Shown here: piece by piece, positions 17,085 to 26,071 of the stretch
Position numbering within the stretch: position 1 is the stretch's first letter
How the letters are laid out: every line of letters begins with the position of its first letter
Source: Mucilaginibacter lacusdianchii
Lineage (GTDB): Bacteria; Bacteroidota; Bacteroidia; Sphingobacteriales; Sphingobacteriaceae
Direction: 5' to 3'
Assembly (NCBI RefSeq): GCF_009770985.1
Contig: NZ_WSRW01000004.1
Span: 29,062 to 93,061 of the forward strand
Length of the DNA stretch: 64,000 nt
Notes under the pieces: model-generated
What the model saw: only the letters and a program-made list of their open reading frames with translations
The model's database searches: none
What the model was told of the DNA's origin: nothing
Made by a program: the position numbers and the translations under genes

Positions 17085-17957
17085 TTATTCGTTCTCAATA
17101 GCCGAATATATTTCAACCAGTACATTCCAATGGTTCTGGTCATCTAATTCCCAAACGCGAACGTAGTTGTAATTACTTACAATGTTGCCTTTTTGAATAC
17201 GTGCACGACCATAACTGTAAGCCAAATCATTGCTAATTGCCCGACCGGCATCCAACGTTTCAGCAGCTATGTTGATACCTTGGCTGGAAACAAACTTCAT
17301 GATTTGATCCTGGCCGGTTATAGCCGGAAAGCCAGGGAAATAATAATGAGCTTCCGGGCTGCAGAAAGCTTTGTAACCTACCAATGCCGATTTATGCAAA
17401 GTTGCATTCAGCGTTTTATCTGTATTTAAAATGATAGACTTGGCTTTGAATGGATCTTTAACAGTGCTTTTGGCTTTAGATGCATCCGGCTCTTTAACAT
17501 CTATCAAAGGCTGGGTATCACCTTCGGGATGTTGGATACCTAAATTGAATAACAGTTTTAATTTGTTATCAGCTCCGTTACGCCATACAGATACATAATC
17601 GCCATAAACTTTGTCATCACCCGCTTTACCTGTGGTATAAACATAAGGGCCTGTAGTAACAGCCAAATCTCCACCTGCTGATATACGGGCAAACTTTGGT
17701 TGCCAGGTTAAGGTGCCGGGCTGCTTATCAATATTGCCATAAAACTCAGTGATTTTTACAGGCTCTGGTTTAAAAATTAAGCCCTCTGGATCGGCTACAG
17801 CCAAAAATGCATCTTTAAGACCTTTACGGGCAGCTAACTTATTAAAATCTTCTTCTGCTTTAATAACGGTGGCTGTTTTACCTGTAGTTTGGGCAACTGA
17901 TACCATGGCGTAACAGCAAAATGCAGCAAGTGCTGACAAGGCTTTGTTCATTTTCAT
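17085..17957 (-). CDS. Exported protein with two NTF2/SnoaL-like (DUF4440) domains
   Basis: 290 residues from the ATG at 17957; in-frame ATGs at 17981 and 17951 also exist. Signal peptide MKMNKALSALAAFCCYAMVSVAQ. The mature part seems to be two tandem NTF2-like cone domains: the first with EEDFNKLAARKGLKDAFLAVADPEGLIF and SAGGDLAVTTGPYVYT...YGDYVSVWR, the second with DKTLNATLHKSALVGYKAF and ISNDLAYSYGRARIQ...YNYVRVWELDD. Such domains bind small molecules or act as weak enzymes; no catalytic residue can be named. Periplasmic. Monocistronic. Confidence 0.75.
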   Translation of the reverse strand: MKMNKALSALAAFCCYAMVSVAQTTGKTATVIKAEEDFNKLAARKGLKDAFLAVADPEGLIFKPEPVKITEFYGNIDKQPGTLTWQPKFARISAGGDLAVTTGPYVYTTGKAGDDKVYGDYVSVWRNGADNKLKLLFNLGIQHPEGDTQPLIDVKEPDASKAKSTVKDPFKAKSIILNTDKTLNATLHKSALVGYKAFCSPEAHYYFPGFPAITGQDQIMKFVSSQGINIAAETLDAGRAISNDLAYSYGRARIQKGNIVSNYNYVRVWELDDQNHWNVLVEIYSAIENE

Positions 17958-18094
17958 ACTTAGATTGAAGGGTAATTGCAATATAAGGCGCTAATGCAAT
18001 AATTGTATTGCCAGGCCATTGCAGTTATGTGTTAAACTTAAAATACGTGTAAATATTGTTAAGATAGAATAAAGAATTTGATGTAGGGTACTAA

Positions 18095-18133
18095 CACCGC
18101 AACAGATTATTTGTTTAACTATCTGATGCGGTG
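18095..18133. repeat. Inverted repeat downstream of cysS
   Basis: CACCGCAACAGAT (18095-18107) and ATCTGATGCGGTG (18121-18133) make a 13-bp stem with one mismatch and a 13-nt loop, 30 bases after the cysS stop. It lacks a T-tract, so it may be a Rho-independent end of poor form or an mRNA-stabilising hairpin. Confidence 0.65.
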
Positions 18134-18162
18134 CTGATAAATGAAATTATACAACTCAATAA

Positions 18163-19623
18163 TTATATCTTATTCCAGGTAGTACCTTCTTTACTATCCT
18201 TTAGTTGAAAACCTATTTTTTGCAGTCCATCACGAATTTTGTCAGACGTTGCATAATCACGGTTAACTTTAGCTTCGCTACGCAACTGTACTAAAAAGTC
18301 CATTACTTTTGGCAACTCGTCGGTAGCGGCCTGTTCACTTTTAAGCCCTAAAATATCTATGGCAAAGTCCTGCATTACTTTTTTAAGCAGGGTAAGGTTT
18401 GCCTCATCAATCTTCAGCTTATTATCATGTACTGAATTAATGATGCGCGATGCTTCAAATAATTCTGCTATTAACACCGGGCTGTTAAAATCATCATTCA
18501 AAGCCTCATAACACCGGCTTTGCAGCGCTTGTATATCCACCTCAGTAGTAGCCGAAGGAGTTAAGCCATCAAGTAAGGTAAACGCATTCATCAGGCGCTT
18601 AAAACCTTTTTCGGAAGCTTCCATAGCATCGTTGCTAAAGTCGAGCGTGCTGCGGTAGTGAGCCTGCATCATAAAAAAGCGAACCATCATTGGGCTGTAG
18701 CCTTTATTTAGGATGGCGTTGTTGCCCGAAAATAATTCATGCGGTAAAAAACTGTTGCCTAACGATTTGGACATCTTCTGGCCATTCACGGTCAGCATAT
18801 TGGTATGTATCCAGTACTTAGCCGGATTTTTACCACAGCTGGCCATATTTTGCGCCACCTCATTAGTGTGGTGGGTCGGAATCAAGTCCAAGCCGCCGCC
18901 ATGAATATCAAATTGCTCGCCCAAATATTTATTACTCATGGCCGAGCATTCCAAATGCCATCCCGGAAAACCCACACCCCATGGCGAAGGCCATTTCATT
19001 AAGTGCTCGGGCTTGGCTTTAATCCACAAGGCAAAATCCAGTTTGCCGCGTTTCTCGTCCTGTCCGCCTAAAGTGCGGGTATTGGTCAATAAATCTTCCA
19101 GGTGGCGGCCACTCAATATACCGTAATCGTGCGCCTGGTTGTATTTTTCTACATCAAAATAAACCGATCCATCTACCTCGTAAGCATAGCCTTTGGCCAG
19201 TATTTCTTTTACCAGTTCTATCTGCTCAATAATATGACCTGTAGCGGTAGGTTCGATACTTGGAGGCAATACATTAAGGATTTTCATTACTTCATGGAAA
19301 CCTACGGTGTAGGTCTGTACAATCTCCATGGGCTCCAGCTTAGACAGCTTTGCTTTTTTAGAGATTTTGTCCTCTCCCTCATCGGCATCTCCCTCCAGGT
19401 GACCGGCATCCGTAATGTTACGCACATAGCGCACTTTATAGCCTAGGTGGGTCAGGTACCTGAAAATTAAATCGAAAGATATATAGGTACGAGCGTTGCC
19501 CATGTGTGCATCGCTGTACACGGTTGGTCCGCAAACGTACATGCCTACATAAGGGGCATTCAGCGGTACAAACCCTTCTTTAGTACGGGTTAAAGTATTG
19601 TAAACAAATAAATTTTGTTTCAT
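18163..19623 (-). CDS. cysS: Cysteinyl-tRNA synthetase
   Basis: 486 residues, class I aminoacyl-tRNA synthetase. Motifs: MYVCGPTVYSDAHMGNARTY with the HIGH-type HMGN and the first zinc Cys, WHLECSAMSNKYLGEQFDIHGGGLDL with the other zinc ligands, KMSKSLGNSFL, then the helical DALR-like domain (about 350-450) and the C-terminal tail. It charges tRNA-Cys in the cytoplasm. The -7 promoter element abuts the start codon with 5 bases between, so the mRNA may have almost no leader. It is a single-gene unit. Confidence 0.97.
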   Translation of the reverse strand: MKQNLFVYNTLTRTKEGFVPLNAPYVGMYVCGPTVYSDAHMGNARTYISFDLIFRYLTHLGYKVRYVRNITDAGHLEGDADEGEDKISKKAKLSKLEPMEIVQTYTVGFHEVMKILNVLPPSIEPTATGHIIEQIELVKEILAKGYAYEVDGSVYFDVEKYNQAHDYGILSGRHLEDLLTNTRTLGGQDEKRGKLDFALWIKAKPEHLMKWPSPWGVGFPGWHLECSAMSNKYLGEQFDIHGGGLDLIPTHHTNEVAQNMASCGKNPAKYWIHTNMLTVNGQKMSKSLGNSFLPHELFSGNNAILNKGYSPMMVRFFMMQAHYRSTLDFSNDAMEASEKGFKRLMNAFTLLDGLTPSATTEVDIQALQSRCYEALNDDFNSPVLIAELFEASRIINSVHDNKLKIDEANLTLLKKVMQDFAIDILGLKSEQAATDELPKVMDFLVQLRSEAKVNRDYATSDKIRDGLQKIGFQLKDSKEGTTWNKI

Positions 19624-19628
19624 GGGCG

Positions 19629-19636
19629 CAAACTTA
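19629..19636 (-). promoter_or_regulatory. Putative -7 element directly before cysS
   Basis: TAAGTTTG on the minus strand, 5 bases before the cysS ATG. If used, transcription would start at or within a few bases of the start codon. Confidence 0.5.
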
Positions 19637-19695
19637 CAATTTTTTGGCGGGAGGTAATGACATCAGTCGGCAATATGAATATCAATATGGAATGG

Positions 19696-20811
19696 TTATC
19701 TGATCCGTAAATCGCTACACACCGGATAGTGGTCAGAAAGTTTCTTTTTCACAATCCAGTAATTATCTACATCCAGTTTGGGGCTGGCTAAGATATAATC
19801 AATTTGATAATTAGGAAAGCTGCCGTTATATGTACGACCCATGCCCGACCCTTTTTCACGAAACGCATTTTTTAATCCTTTCGACATCTGGTTAACGGCA
19901 TAAGATGCTGGTGTATCATTAAAATCACCCGAAATAACGTAGGGGTAAGAACACTGTGCTGCATGTTCTTTTACCTTAAACACTTGTTCGCTGCGTTTAA
20001 TAAAAGCGCGTTTTAGTTTGCCGCCAATACGCTTAGATAATGTAAAGTTGGTTTTGCCATGTTGCGATACCTCGTCTAAGTACCCATAATCGGTAGGGTC
20101 AAAACGGATAGACTGGAGGTGCAAGCTGTATACGCGAACAATTTTGCCTTGCTTTTCAATATCTGCAAAAAGACATTGATTACCGCTGCCACTCTCGTCA
20201 GATAATCTGATGAGCCCATGATTCACAATAGGATATTTAGAAAAAATAGCAATGCCCATGGCCTCGCCGCTGTTTTGCATAAACGGCTCAAAATAATAAT
20301 GCGACGAGTGCATGATTTTTTTGATGGTATCGGTAAATGCATAGCGGCCGCGGGGTTTGGTATAATATTCCTGAAAGCCTACTACATCGGGGTTTTGGCT
20401 GGCAATAATAGTAAGAGCTTCCTTTTTGGCGTTCACGGTGTTCTTTTCGCCATATGGCTTAAAGTTGTGCACGTTATAAGTCATCAGCCGCAGGCAATTT
20501 TCTTTTGGCGTATCAAGCTTTTGGGTTGATGAACGGAAGCCGATATTGTTGAATAATATGTTGTACCCCAAACCTATGCACACCAAGGGTATTAACCAAA
20601 AGTTACGGCCACGTAAGCCCCAATAAGCCACTATAATGATATTGCCCAGCAATAAAAAAGGATAGGCCAGTCCGAAAAAGGCAACAATCCAAATTTTACG
20701 AGGATCTGTAATAGGCGAAAGGTAACTGATAAGCAAGCAGATGCTTAACAGAACAGTTAACCATAAAAATATTCTATCGAAAAAATTGAGCTTTGTACTA
20801 TTACCCCTCAT
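19696..20811 (-). CDS. Membrane-anchored endonuclease/exonuclease/phosphatase (EEP) family protein
   Basis: 371 residues from the ATG at 20811, which overlaps the rhomboid stop by 11 bases. Three membrane helices come first (about 10-95: IFLWLTVLLSICLLISYL, IWIVAFFGLAYPFLLLGNIIIVAYWGL, FWLIPLVCIGLGYNILF), then an EEP (DNase I-like) domain: LMTYNVHNF, DVVGFQEYY, VYSLHLQSI, YVISGDFNDTP and LSDHYPVCSDL, which hold the metal-binding Asn/Glu and the catalytic Asp, Asn and His. The substrate (nucleic acid, phospholipid or inositol phosphate) is unknown. It is the last gene of the mutL-rhomboid operon. Confidence 0.87.
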   Translation of the reverse strand: MRGNSTKLNFFDRIFLWLTVLLSICLLISYLSPITDPRKIWIVAFFGLAYPFLLLGNIIIVAYWGLRGRNFWLIPLVCIGLGYNILFNNIGFRSSTQKLDTPKENCLRLMTYNVHNFKPYGEKNTVNAKKEALTIIASQNPDVVGFQEYYTKPRGRYAFTDTIKKIMHSSHYYFEPFMQNSGEAMGIAIFSKYPIVNHGLIRLSDESGSGNQCLFADIEKQGKIVRVYSLHLQSIRFDPTDYGYLDEVSQHGKTNFTLSKRIGGKLKRAFIKRSEQVFKVKEHAAQCSYPYVISGDFNDTPASYAVNQMSKGLKNAFREKGSGMGRTYNGSFPNYQIDYILASPKLDVDNYWIVKKKLSDHYPVCSDLRIR

Positions 20812-21667
20812 TATTATTGCTGGCACGGAATAAAGTTTCCTTTTCCTGCTTGTTCAGGCTTTCATAGCCACTTTGCGAAATTTTATCTAAAATACGGTCA
20901 ATCTCTTCCTCGCGCGGGCGGGTTGTGTTGGATGTATAGCTACGGTTTTTAGAGGCTACTGATACTTTGGGCCGCTGGCTTAATACACTATCCATAGAAC
21001 GGTTCCAGTCGTTTCCGCTTTTAAGTTGCTTAACATAAACAAAACCTAGTAAAGCACCACCTAAATGTGCAATCTCGCCACCGGCGTTAGGGCCCAGAAT
21101 GCCTAAAAAGTCAATCACTACATAAAATAATGCCAGCCATTTTAACTTTACCGGGCCAATAAACATCATATAAATGCTGTAATCGGGTAGTAAGGTAGCT
21201 GTAGCTACTACAATAGCCATTACGCAGGCCGATGCACCTACCACTGTTATAAATGGTAAAGCGCCTGCAAATACCGGCAAAGTGTTAAAAGCCAAAATGT
21301 ATAAAGCAGCACCGGCCAGTCCCCCCATTAAGTAAACGCTTACTAATCGGTTTTTGCCGAGGTATTCTTCAAACAATTGTCCCATCCAAAACAGCCACAG
21401 CATGTTAAACAGGATGTGAAAAACATCAGCATGCATGAACATGTAAGTAAGTGGTGTCCAGAAATGCGACGCCAGTTGTGGCAAATGAGCGGGCAATGCC
21501 AGATAGGTTTGGGTAAAACCTTTTAAAAAGTCGTTACCCGCCAGTCCTAAAATGGTTGCCGGGATATTAATTACTAAAAACGCCAGTACGTTAATGCCAA
21601 TAAGCAGGTTCAATTTGCTGCCGGATTGCAGCATTTTATATCGCAGATCTTGCCACAGGGTGCTCAT
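20801..21667 (-). CDS. Rhomboid-family intramembrane serine protease (second of pair)
   Basis: 288 residues, six predicted membrane helices. Rhomboid signature: FTPLTYMFMHADVFHILFNMLWLFWMG-type loop (HxxxxHxxxN), the catalytic Ser in VVGASACVMAI, and the catalytic His in EIAHLGGALLGF. The last 80 residues are a soluble tail ending in EEEIDRILDKISQSGYESL, a short helical motif often seen at the end of Bacteroidota rhomboids. It cleaves membrane proteins within or near the bilayer; substrates are unknown. It lies 37 bases after the first rhomboid gene and overlaps the EEP gene. Confidence 0.92.
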   Translation of the reverse strand: MSTLWQDLRYKMLQSGSKLNLLIGINVLAFLVINIPATILGLAGNDFLKGFTQTYLALPAHLPQLASHFWTPLTYMFMHADVFHILFNMLWLFWMGQLFEEYLGKNRLVSVYLMGGLAGAALYILAFNTLPVFAGALPFITVVGASACVMAIVVATATLLPDYSIYMMFIGPVKLKWLALFYVVIDFLGILGPNAGGEIAHLGGALLGFVYVKQLKSGNDWNRSMDSVLSQRPKVSVASKNRSYTSNTTRPREEEIDRILDKISQSGYESLNKQEKETLFRASNNNEG

Positions 21668-21704
21668 GATGCAGTAGAATGTTTATCTAAATAACTTACA
21701 TAAG

Positions 21705-22424
21705 TTAGTAAAAATTGTTTGGCTTTTTATATCCCCAAAACTTTATTAGTAAAAATCCGAATAAGGCACCGCCAATGTGGGCAAAATGGGCTACGGTATC
21801 GCCCTGTGATGGCCTGAATCCATTGTACAGTTCATAAAGTACATAAAAAGGTACTACATACTTAACTTTTAATGGAATTGGAATAGGAAACACTATAAAT
21901 TCTAATTCGGGATAGAATAAATATATTGCTATGATTAATCCAAATATGGCCCCTGAAGCTCCCATTATCCGTTCCACAAATACTTGTTCAATGGCAGCCA
22001 TTTGCCCTTGGCCTTGAATTTGAAAAGTATTTACATTGATAAAGAAAGATCCAGTAGCTTGATGTAGCATAATGCCCTGAACTATATATTGCAGAAGTAA
22101 AGCGCCTATGCCTGTAATGAAATAATAGGTTAAAAATCGTTTTGGTCCAAAGGTTTGTTCTAATATAGGGCCTATAAAAAGCAAGCCAAGCATATTGCCA
22201 AAAATGTGTCCCCAGTTTCGTGGGTCATGTATGAACAAATAACTGACTATCTGCCAAGGATGAAACAGTGGAGAGTTAGGATAAAATGCTGCAAGCCAAA
22301 CTGTAATATCTTTACCTATGCCTCTAAATACAAATATAGCTACATAAAATAGCACATTAACAATCAACAGGTTTTTTACAACCGGCGTTATGTTAGAAAA
22401 CGGACTCTGACTGTATGGTCTCAT
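21705..22424 (-). CDS. Rhomboid-family intramembrane serine protease (first of pair)
   Basis: 239 residues, six membrane helices and a short tail. HDPRNWGHIFGNMLGLLFIG gives the HxxxxxHxxxN loop, MGASGAIFGLIIAIY the catalytic serine, and VAHFAHIGGALFGF the catalytic histidine. Sequence identity to the second rhomboid is low, so this is an old duplication or two separate subfamilies kept side by side. It starts 30 bases after the mutL stop on the same strand. Confidence 0.92.
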   Translation of the reverse strand: MRPYSQSPFSNITPVVKNLLIVNVLFYVAIFVFRGIGKDITVWLAAFYPNSPLFHPWQIVSYLFIHDPRNWGHIFGNMLGLLFIGPILEQTFGPKRFLTYYFITGIGALLLQYIVQGIMLHQATGSFFINVNTFQIQGQGQMAAIEQVFVERIMGASGAIFGLIIAIYLFYPELEFIVFPIPIPLKVKYVVPFYVLYELYNGFRPSQGDTVAHFAHIGGALFGFLLIKFWGYKKPNNFY

Positions 22425-22454
22425 AGATATCTGTAAACGCCCTTTGCGGGCTAC

Positions 22455-24317
22455 TTATTTTTCAAACCTTTCGGCTAATTCATTTAAGGTAAAAGTACTG
22501 ATTACCGGCTTGCCGTTTATAGCCAAATTTGGCATCTGGCAGGCAAATAGCTGGTCTATCAGTAAATTCATTTCTTCCTGCGTAAGTTTGGTGCCGGCTT
22601 TAGTAGCTGCATTACGGGCCAATGTACGGGCCAGCGTGTCGCGTTTATCTAACTTTAATATAGCCAGATTGTTTTTAAAGCCCTCCAGCAAATCTTCCAG
22701 CAGTTGGTGCTCATTGGTGGTGTTTACATCGGCCGGAACGCCTTCTACTACCACCGTGTTTTTACCAAACTCGCGAATGTCAAAACCCAGCGAGCGTATA
22801 TCAGGCAGTAATTCACGCAGTAGCTCAAAATCAGCAGCATTTAGGGTTACTGTTTGCGGAAACAAACTTTGCTGGCTGATACCTGAATGGTTTTGCAGTT
22901 GCTGCAAAAAGCGCTCGTACAAAATACGCTCGTGTGCCGCTTGCTGGTTAATGAGCATAAACCCCGATTTTATTTGAGACAGAATAAAACGGTTATGTAT
23001 CTGGAATAATTGCCGCTCGCTGTCTTTACTTACCTGTTGGTTATTAATCTCAAAGGTTTCTGCAGGCAGTAGCTCTTCCTGTTTGCGGTCTTCTTGCTTG
23101 CTTATTTCATAAAGCGTGTTCCAGTTTTGTGGTATGCCGGTTTTAAATGGATTACTGTCAGACTGAAACACTGGCTCGCGTGGTTCGCGGGTGTTTTTTT
23201 GCTCGTTGGCAAACGGGTTAAAATCTGGATTAAAGGTAACACTGGGTGGTACAATCTCATTCAGCGGCTTATGCGTAATCAAATGCTCAATGCTGTTTTC
23301 CTGGTCAAAATCGAGCGTTGGTGTGATGTTGTAACGGCCCAGTGAGCGTTTAACTGCCGAGCGGATAATGGCATAAATGGCCTTCTCGTCCTGGTACTTG
23401 ATTTCGGTTTTGGTAGGATGTACGTTGATATCAATTTTACTTGGGTCAATATCAATAAACAGCACATACAGCGGAAAACTTTCTTCGGGCAACAATTCTT
23501 CAAAAGCCGTAAGCACCGCATGGTTCAAATAAGCATCCCTGATAAAACGGTTGTTTACAAAAAAGAATTGTTCGCCACGTGTTTTGCGGGCAAATTCGGG
23601 CTTGCCTACAAAGCCGCGCAGTTTAATGATAGTGGTATCTTCTTCAACCGGTACCAAACGCTGGTTGTAGTTGTTGCCAAACAAGTGCACAATACGCTGC
23701 TTTAACGTAGCGGCCGGCAAGTGATAAACTTCCTGCCCATCGTGGTGCAGCGTGAAGAATATTTGCGGATGCGCTAAAGCCACACGCTGAAACTCGTCAA
23801 TAATATGACGCATCTCTACCGAATTACTTTTTAAAAAGTTACGGCGGGCGGGTGTATTGTAAAACAGGTTTTTAACCGAGATGGATGTTCCGGCACTGGC
23901 AGCACAAGCTTCCTGATTAATTACTTCCGAACCTTCAATAGTAATGCAGCTGCCCAGTTCATCTTCATGGCGGCGGGTTTTCAGTTCAACCTGTGCAATG
24001 GCCGCAATAGAAGCCATAGCCTCGCCCCTAAAACCCATGGTGCGGATGGCAAACAGATCTTCGGCCTTGCGTATTTTAGAGGTAGCATGCCGCTCAAAAC
24101 ACATACGTGCATCGGTTGCACTCATGCCGCAGCCGTTGTCAATCACCTGTATCAGCGCCTTACCGGCTTCTTTTAAAAGCAGTTGTATTTTATCGGCTCC
24201 CGAGTCGATGGCGTTTTCTACCAGTTCTTTCACAGCAGAAGCAGGTCGTTGTACTACTTCGCCGGCGGCAATCTGGTTGGCCACGGCATCCGGTAAAAGC
24301 TGTATTATATCAGACAT
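22455..24317 (-). CDS. mutL: DNA mismatch repair protein MutL
   Basis: 620 residues from the ATG at 24317. The N-terminal GHKL ATPase domain (1-330) shows IAAGEVVQRPASAVKELVENAIDSGA (ATP-binding Asn/Glu), DNGCGM, RHATSKI and GFRGEAMASI, then NRFIRD and DINVHPTKTEIKY. A linker (330-420) is polar, and the C-terminal dimerisation domain (420-620) has QQAAHERILYERFL and CQMPNLAINGKPVISTF. The clear QxxAHERxxYE and no intact DQHAxxERxxYE endonuclease motif should be checked before assuming latent nuclease activity. It couples MutS mismatch recognition to strand removal. Confidence 0.96.
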   Translation of the reverse strand: MSDIIQLLPDAVANQIAAGEVVQRPASAVKELVENAIDSGADKIQLLLKEAGKALIQVIDNGCGMSATDARMCFERHATSKIRKAEDLFAIRTMGFRGEAMASIAAIAQVELKTRRHEDELGSCITIEGSEVINQEACAASAGTSISVKNLFYNTPARRNFLKSNSVEMRHIIDEFQRVALAHPQIFFTLHHDGQEVYHLPAATLKQRIVHLFGNNYNQRLVPVEEDTTIIKLRGFVGKPEFARKTRGEQFFFVNNRFIRDAYLNHAVLTAFEELLPEESFPLYVLFIDIDPSKIDINVHPTKTEIKYQDEKAIYAIIRSAVKRSLGRYNITPTLDFDQENSIEHLITHKPLNEIVPPSVTFNPDFNPFANEQKNTREPREPVFQSDSNPFKTGIPQNWNTLYEISKQEDRKQEELLPAETFEINNQQVSKDSERQLFQIHNRFILSQIKSGFMLINQQAAHERILYERFLQQLQNHSGISQQSLFPQTVTLNAADFELLRELLPDIRSLGFDIREFGKNTVVVEGVPADVNTTNEHQLLEDLLEGFKNNLAILKLDKRDTLARTLARNAATKAGTKLTQEEMNLLIDQLFACQMPNLAINGKPVISTFTLNELAERFEK

Positions 24318-24371
24318 CAAAAAAATCCCTCTCTATTTCGATGCTAAATTAATTATTTGACGGCATAACTT

Positions 24372-24399
24372 TACTTTTGAATACTTGTATATAGTTTTG
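24372..24399 (+). promoter_or_regulatory. Two putative -7 promoter elements
   Basis: TACTTTTG (24372-24379) and TAGTTTTG (24392-24399) both fit TAnnTTTG, about 60 and 40 bases before the amidohydrolase start at 24437. Confidence 0.45.
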
Positions 24400-24436
24400 C
24401 AAGATTGTACGTTTAATAAATTCTGTAGCTGAAACG

Positions 24437-26071
24437 ATGAGAAAACTTTGGCCTGTGCTATTAGCAGCGGTTTTTGCTGCCTGCCAAAAAAAAGAATATA
24501 ATGCCGATTTACTGGTAAAAAATGCCACAGTTTATACGGTTGACAGTAATTTTACCACAGCCGAAGCTTTTGTAGTAAATGCAGGCAAAATAGTTGCCGT
24601 AGGCAAGGCCGATAGCCTTGAAAAAATATACTTGGCCCGTCAGGTGGTTGATGCTGGCGGCAAACCCGTCTATCCGGGTTTTATCGATGCCCATACCCAC
24701 TTTTACCGTTATGGTTTAAGTTTACAGCAAGTGAACCTGGAAGGTACATCAAGCTGGGAAAGCATACTCGATTCTGTACAAAACTATGCCGACCGTAACC
24801 CCGAGGGCTGGATTGTTGGCCGCGGGTGGGACCAAAACGATTGGACTGTAAAGCAATTTCCGAATAAAGCCAAGTTGGATTCGCTGTTTCCGGTGCGGCC
24901 TGTAATTTTGAGCAGGGTAGATGGGCATGCAGCCATCGCTAACCAGGCAGCATTGAATATTGCCGGTATAAAACCCGGTCAAAAGCTTAACGGTGGCGAA
25001 ATTGAAACAATTAATAGCAAGCTCACTGGCATTTTAATAGATAATGCTGTGGGCTTGGTAACCCACAAAATTCCGGAACCTACCGAGCAGGTTACCCAGT
25101 CGGCTCTGTTAAACGCACAGCAAAACTGCTTTGCCGTAGGCTTAACTACAGTAGATGATTGCGGGCTGGATCATCCCATGATCAATACCATTGCCGAATT
25201 GCAGCATAAAGGCTCGCTAAAAATGCGCATGTATGTAATGCTGTCAGACAATGAAGCGAACATTGAATACTTGTTTAAACATGGCATTTACAAAACGCCA
25301 GGCTTAAATGTGCGTTCATTTAAAGTTTATGCCGATGGTGCATTGGGCTCACGCGGGGCCTGTTTGTTGCAAGATTATAGCGACCAAAAAGGCTGGCGCG
25401 GCTTTTTACTGAATACGCAGCAACATTTTGAGGATGTGGCTCAACGCATTGCAGCTAAAGGTTTTCAGATGTGTACGCATTGCATTGGCGATTCGGCCAA
25501 CCGTGTGATGCTGAAAATATATGCCAATGCCTTGAAAGGTAAAAATGATCGCCGCTGGCGCATTGAGCATGCCCAAATCATCGCGCCCGAGGATATGCAT
25601 TACTTTGGTGATTACAATATTATCCCTTCTATACAGCCTACACATGCTACTTCGGATATGTATTGGGCCGGGCAGCGTTTAGGTAACGAACGTTTAAAAT
25701 CGGCCTATGCCTTTAAACAATTGATGCAACAAAACGGCTGGATACCGCTGGGAACTGATTTTCCGGTGGAAAACATCAATCCGCTATACACTTTTTATGC
25801 TGCGGTAGAACGTAAGGATATGAAAGGACTGCCGCCAAATGGTTTTCAATCTGACAACGCCTTGAAACGTATAGAAGCATTGCGGGGCATGACCATGTGG
25901 GCTGCCCGCGCTAATTTTGAAGAAAAAGAAAAAGGCAGTATAGAACCCGGTAAGTATGCCGATTTTGTGATACTGGAGCAGGACATTATGAAAGCTAAAG
26001 GCGGTGATCTGCCTAAAATAAAAGTGCTGAAAACGTATGTTAATGGTGAAAAAGTGTATGAGAAGAAGTAG
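24437..26071 (+). CDS. YtcJ-type amidohydrolase, probable lipoprotein
   Basis: 544 residues. The N-terminus MRKLWPVLLAAVFAACQKK looks like a lipoprotein signal with Cys16 as the anchor. The rest is an amidohydrolase_3 (YtcJ) metal-dependent hydrolase: DLLVKNATVYTVD, PGFIDAHTHFYRYGL (metal His pair), VDGHAAIANQAAL, SFKVYADGALGSRGA, MCTHCIGDSANRV, WRIEHAQII and PLGTDFPVENINP, then the small beta-sandwich end KGSIEPGKYADFVILEQDI. It hydrolyses an amide or similar C-N bond; the substrate is unknown. It overlaps the serine hydrolase gene by 14 bases, so the two are coupled and may process the same class of compound outside the cytoplasm. Confidence 0.9.
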   Translation: MRKLWPVLLAAVFAACQKKEYNADLLVKNATVYTVDSNFTTAEAFVVNAGKIVAVGKADSLEKIYLARQVVDAGGKPVYPGFIDAHTHFYRYGLSLQQVNLEGTSSWESILDSVQNYADRNPEGWIVGRGWDQNDWTVKQFPNKAKLDSLFPVRPVILSRVDGHAAIANQAALNIAGIKPGQKLNGGEIETINSKLTGILIDNAVGLVTHKIPEPTEQVTQSALLNAQQNCFAVGLTTVDDCGLDHPMINTIAELQHKGSLKMRMYVMLSDNEANIEYLFKHGIYKTPGLNVRSFKVYADGALGSRGACLLQDYSDQKGWRGFLLNTQQHFEDVAQRIAAKGFQMCTHCIGDSANRVMLKIYANALKGKNDRRWRIEHAQIIAPEDMHYFGDYNIIPSIQPTHATSDMYWAGQRLGNERLKSAYAFKQLMQQNGWIPLGTDFPVENINPLYTFYAAVERKDMKGLPPNGFQSDNALKRIEALRGMTMWAARANFEEKEKGSIEPGKYADFVILEQDIMKAKGGDLPKIKVLKTYVNGEKVYEKK

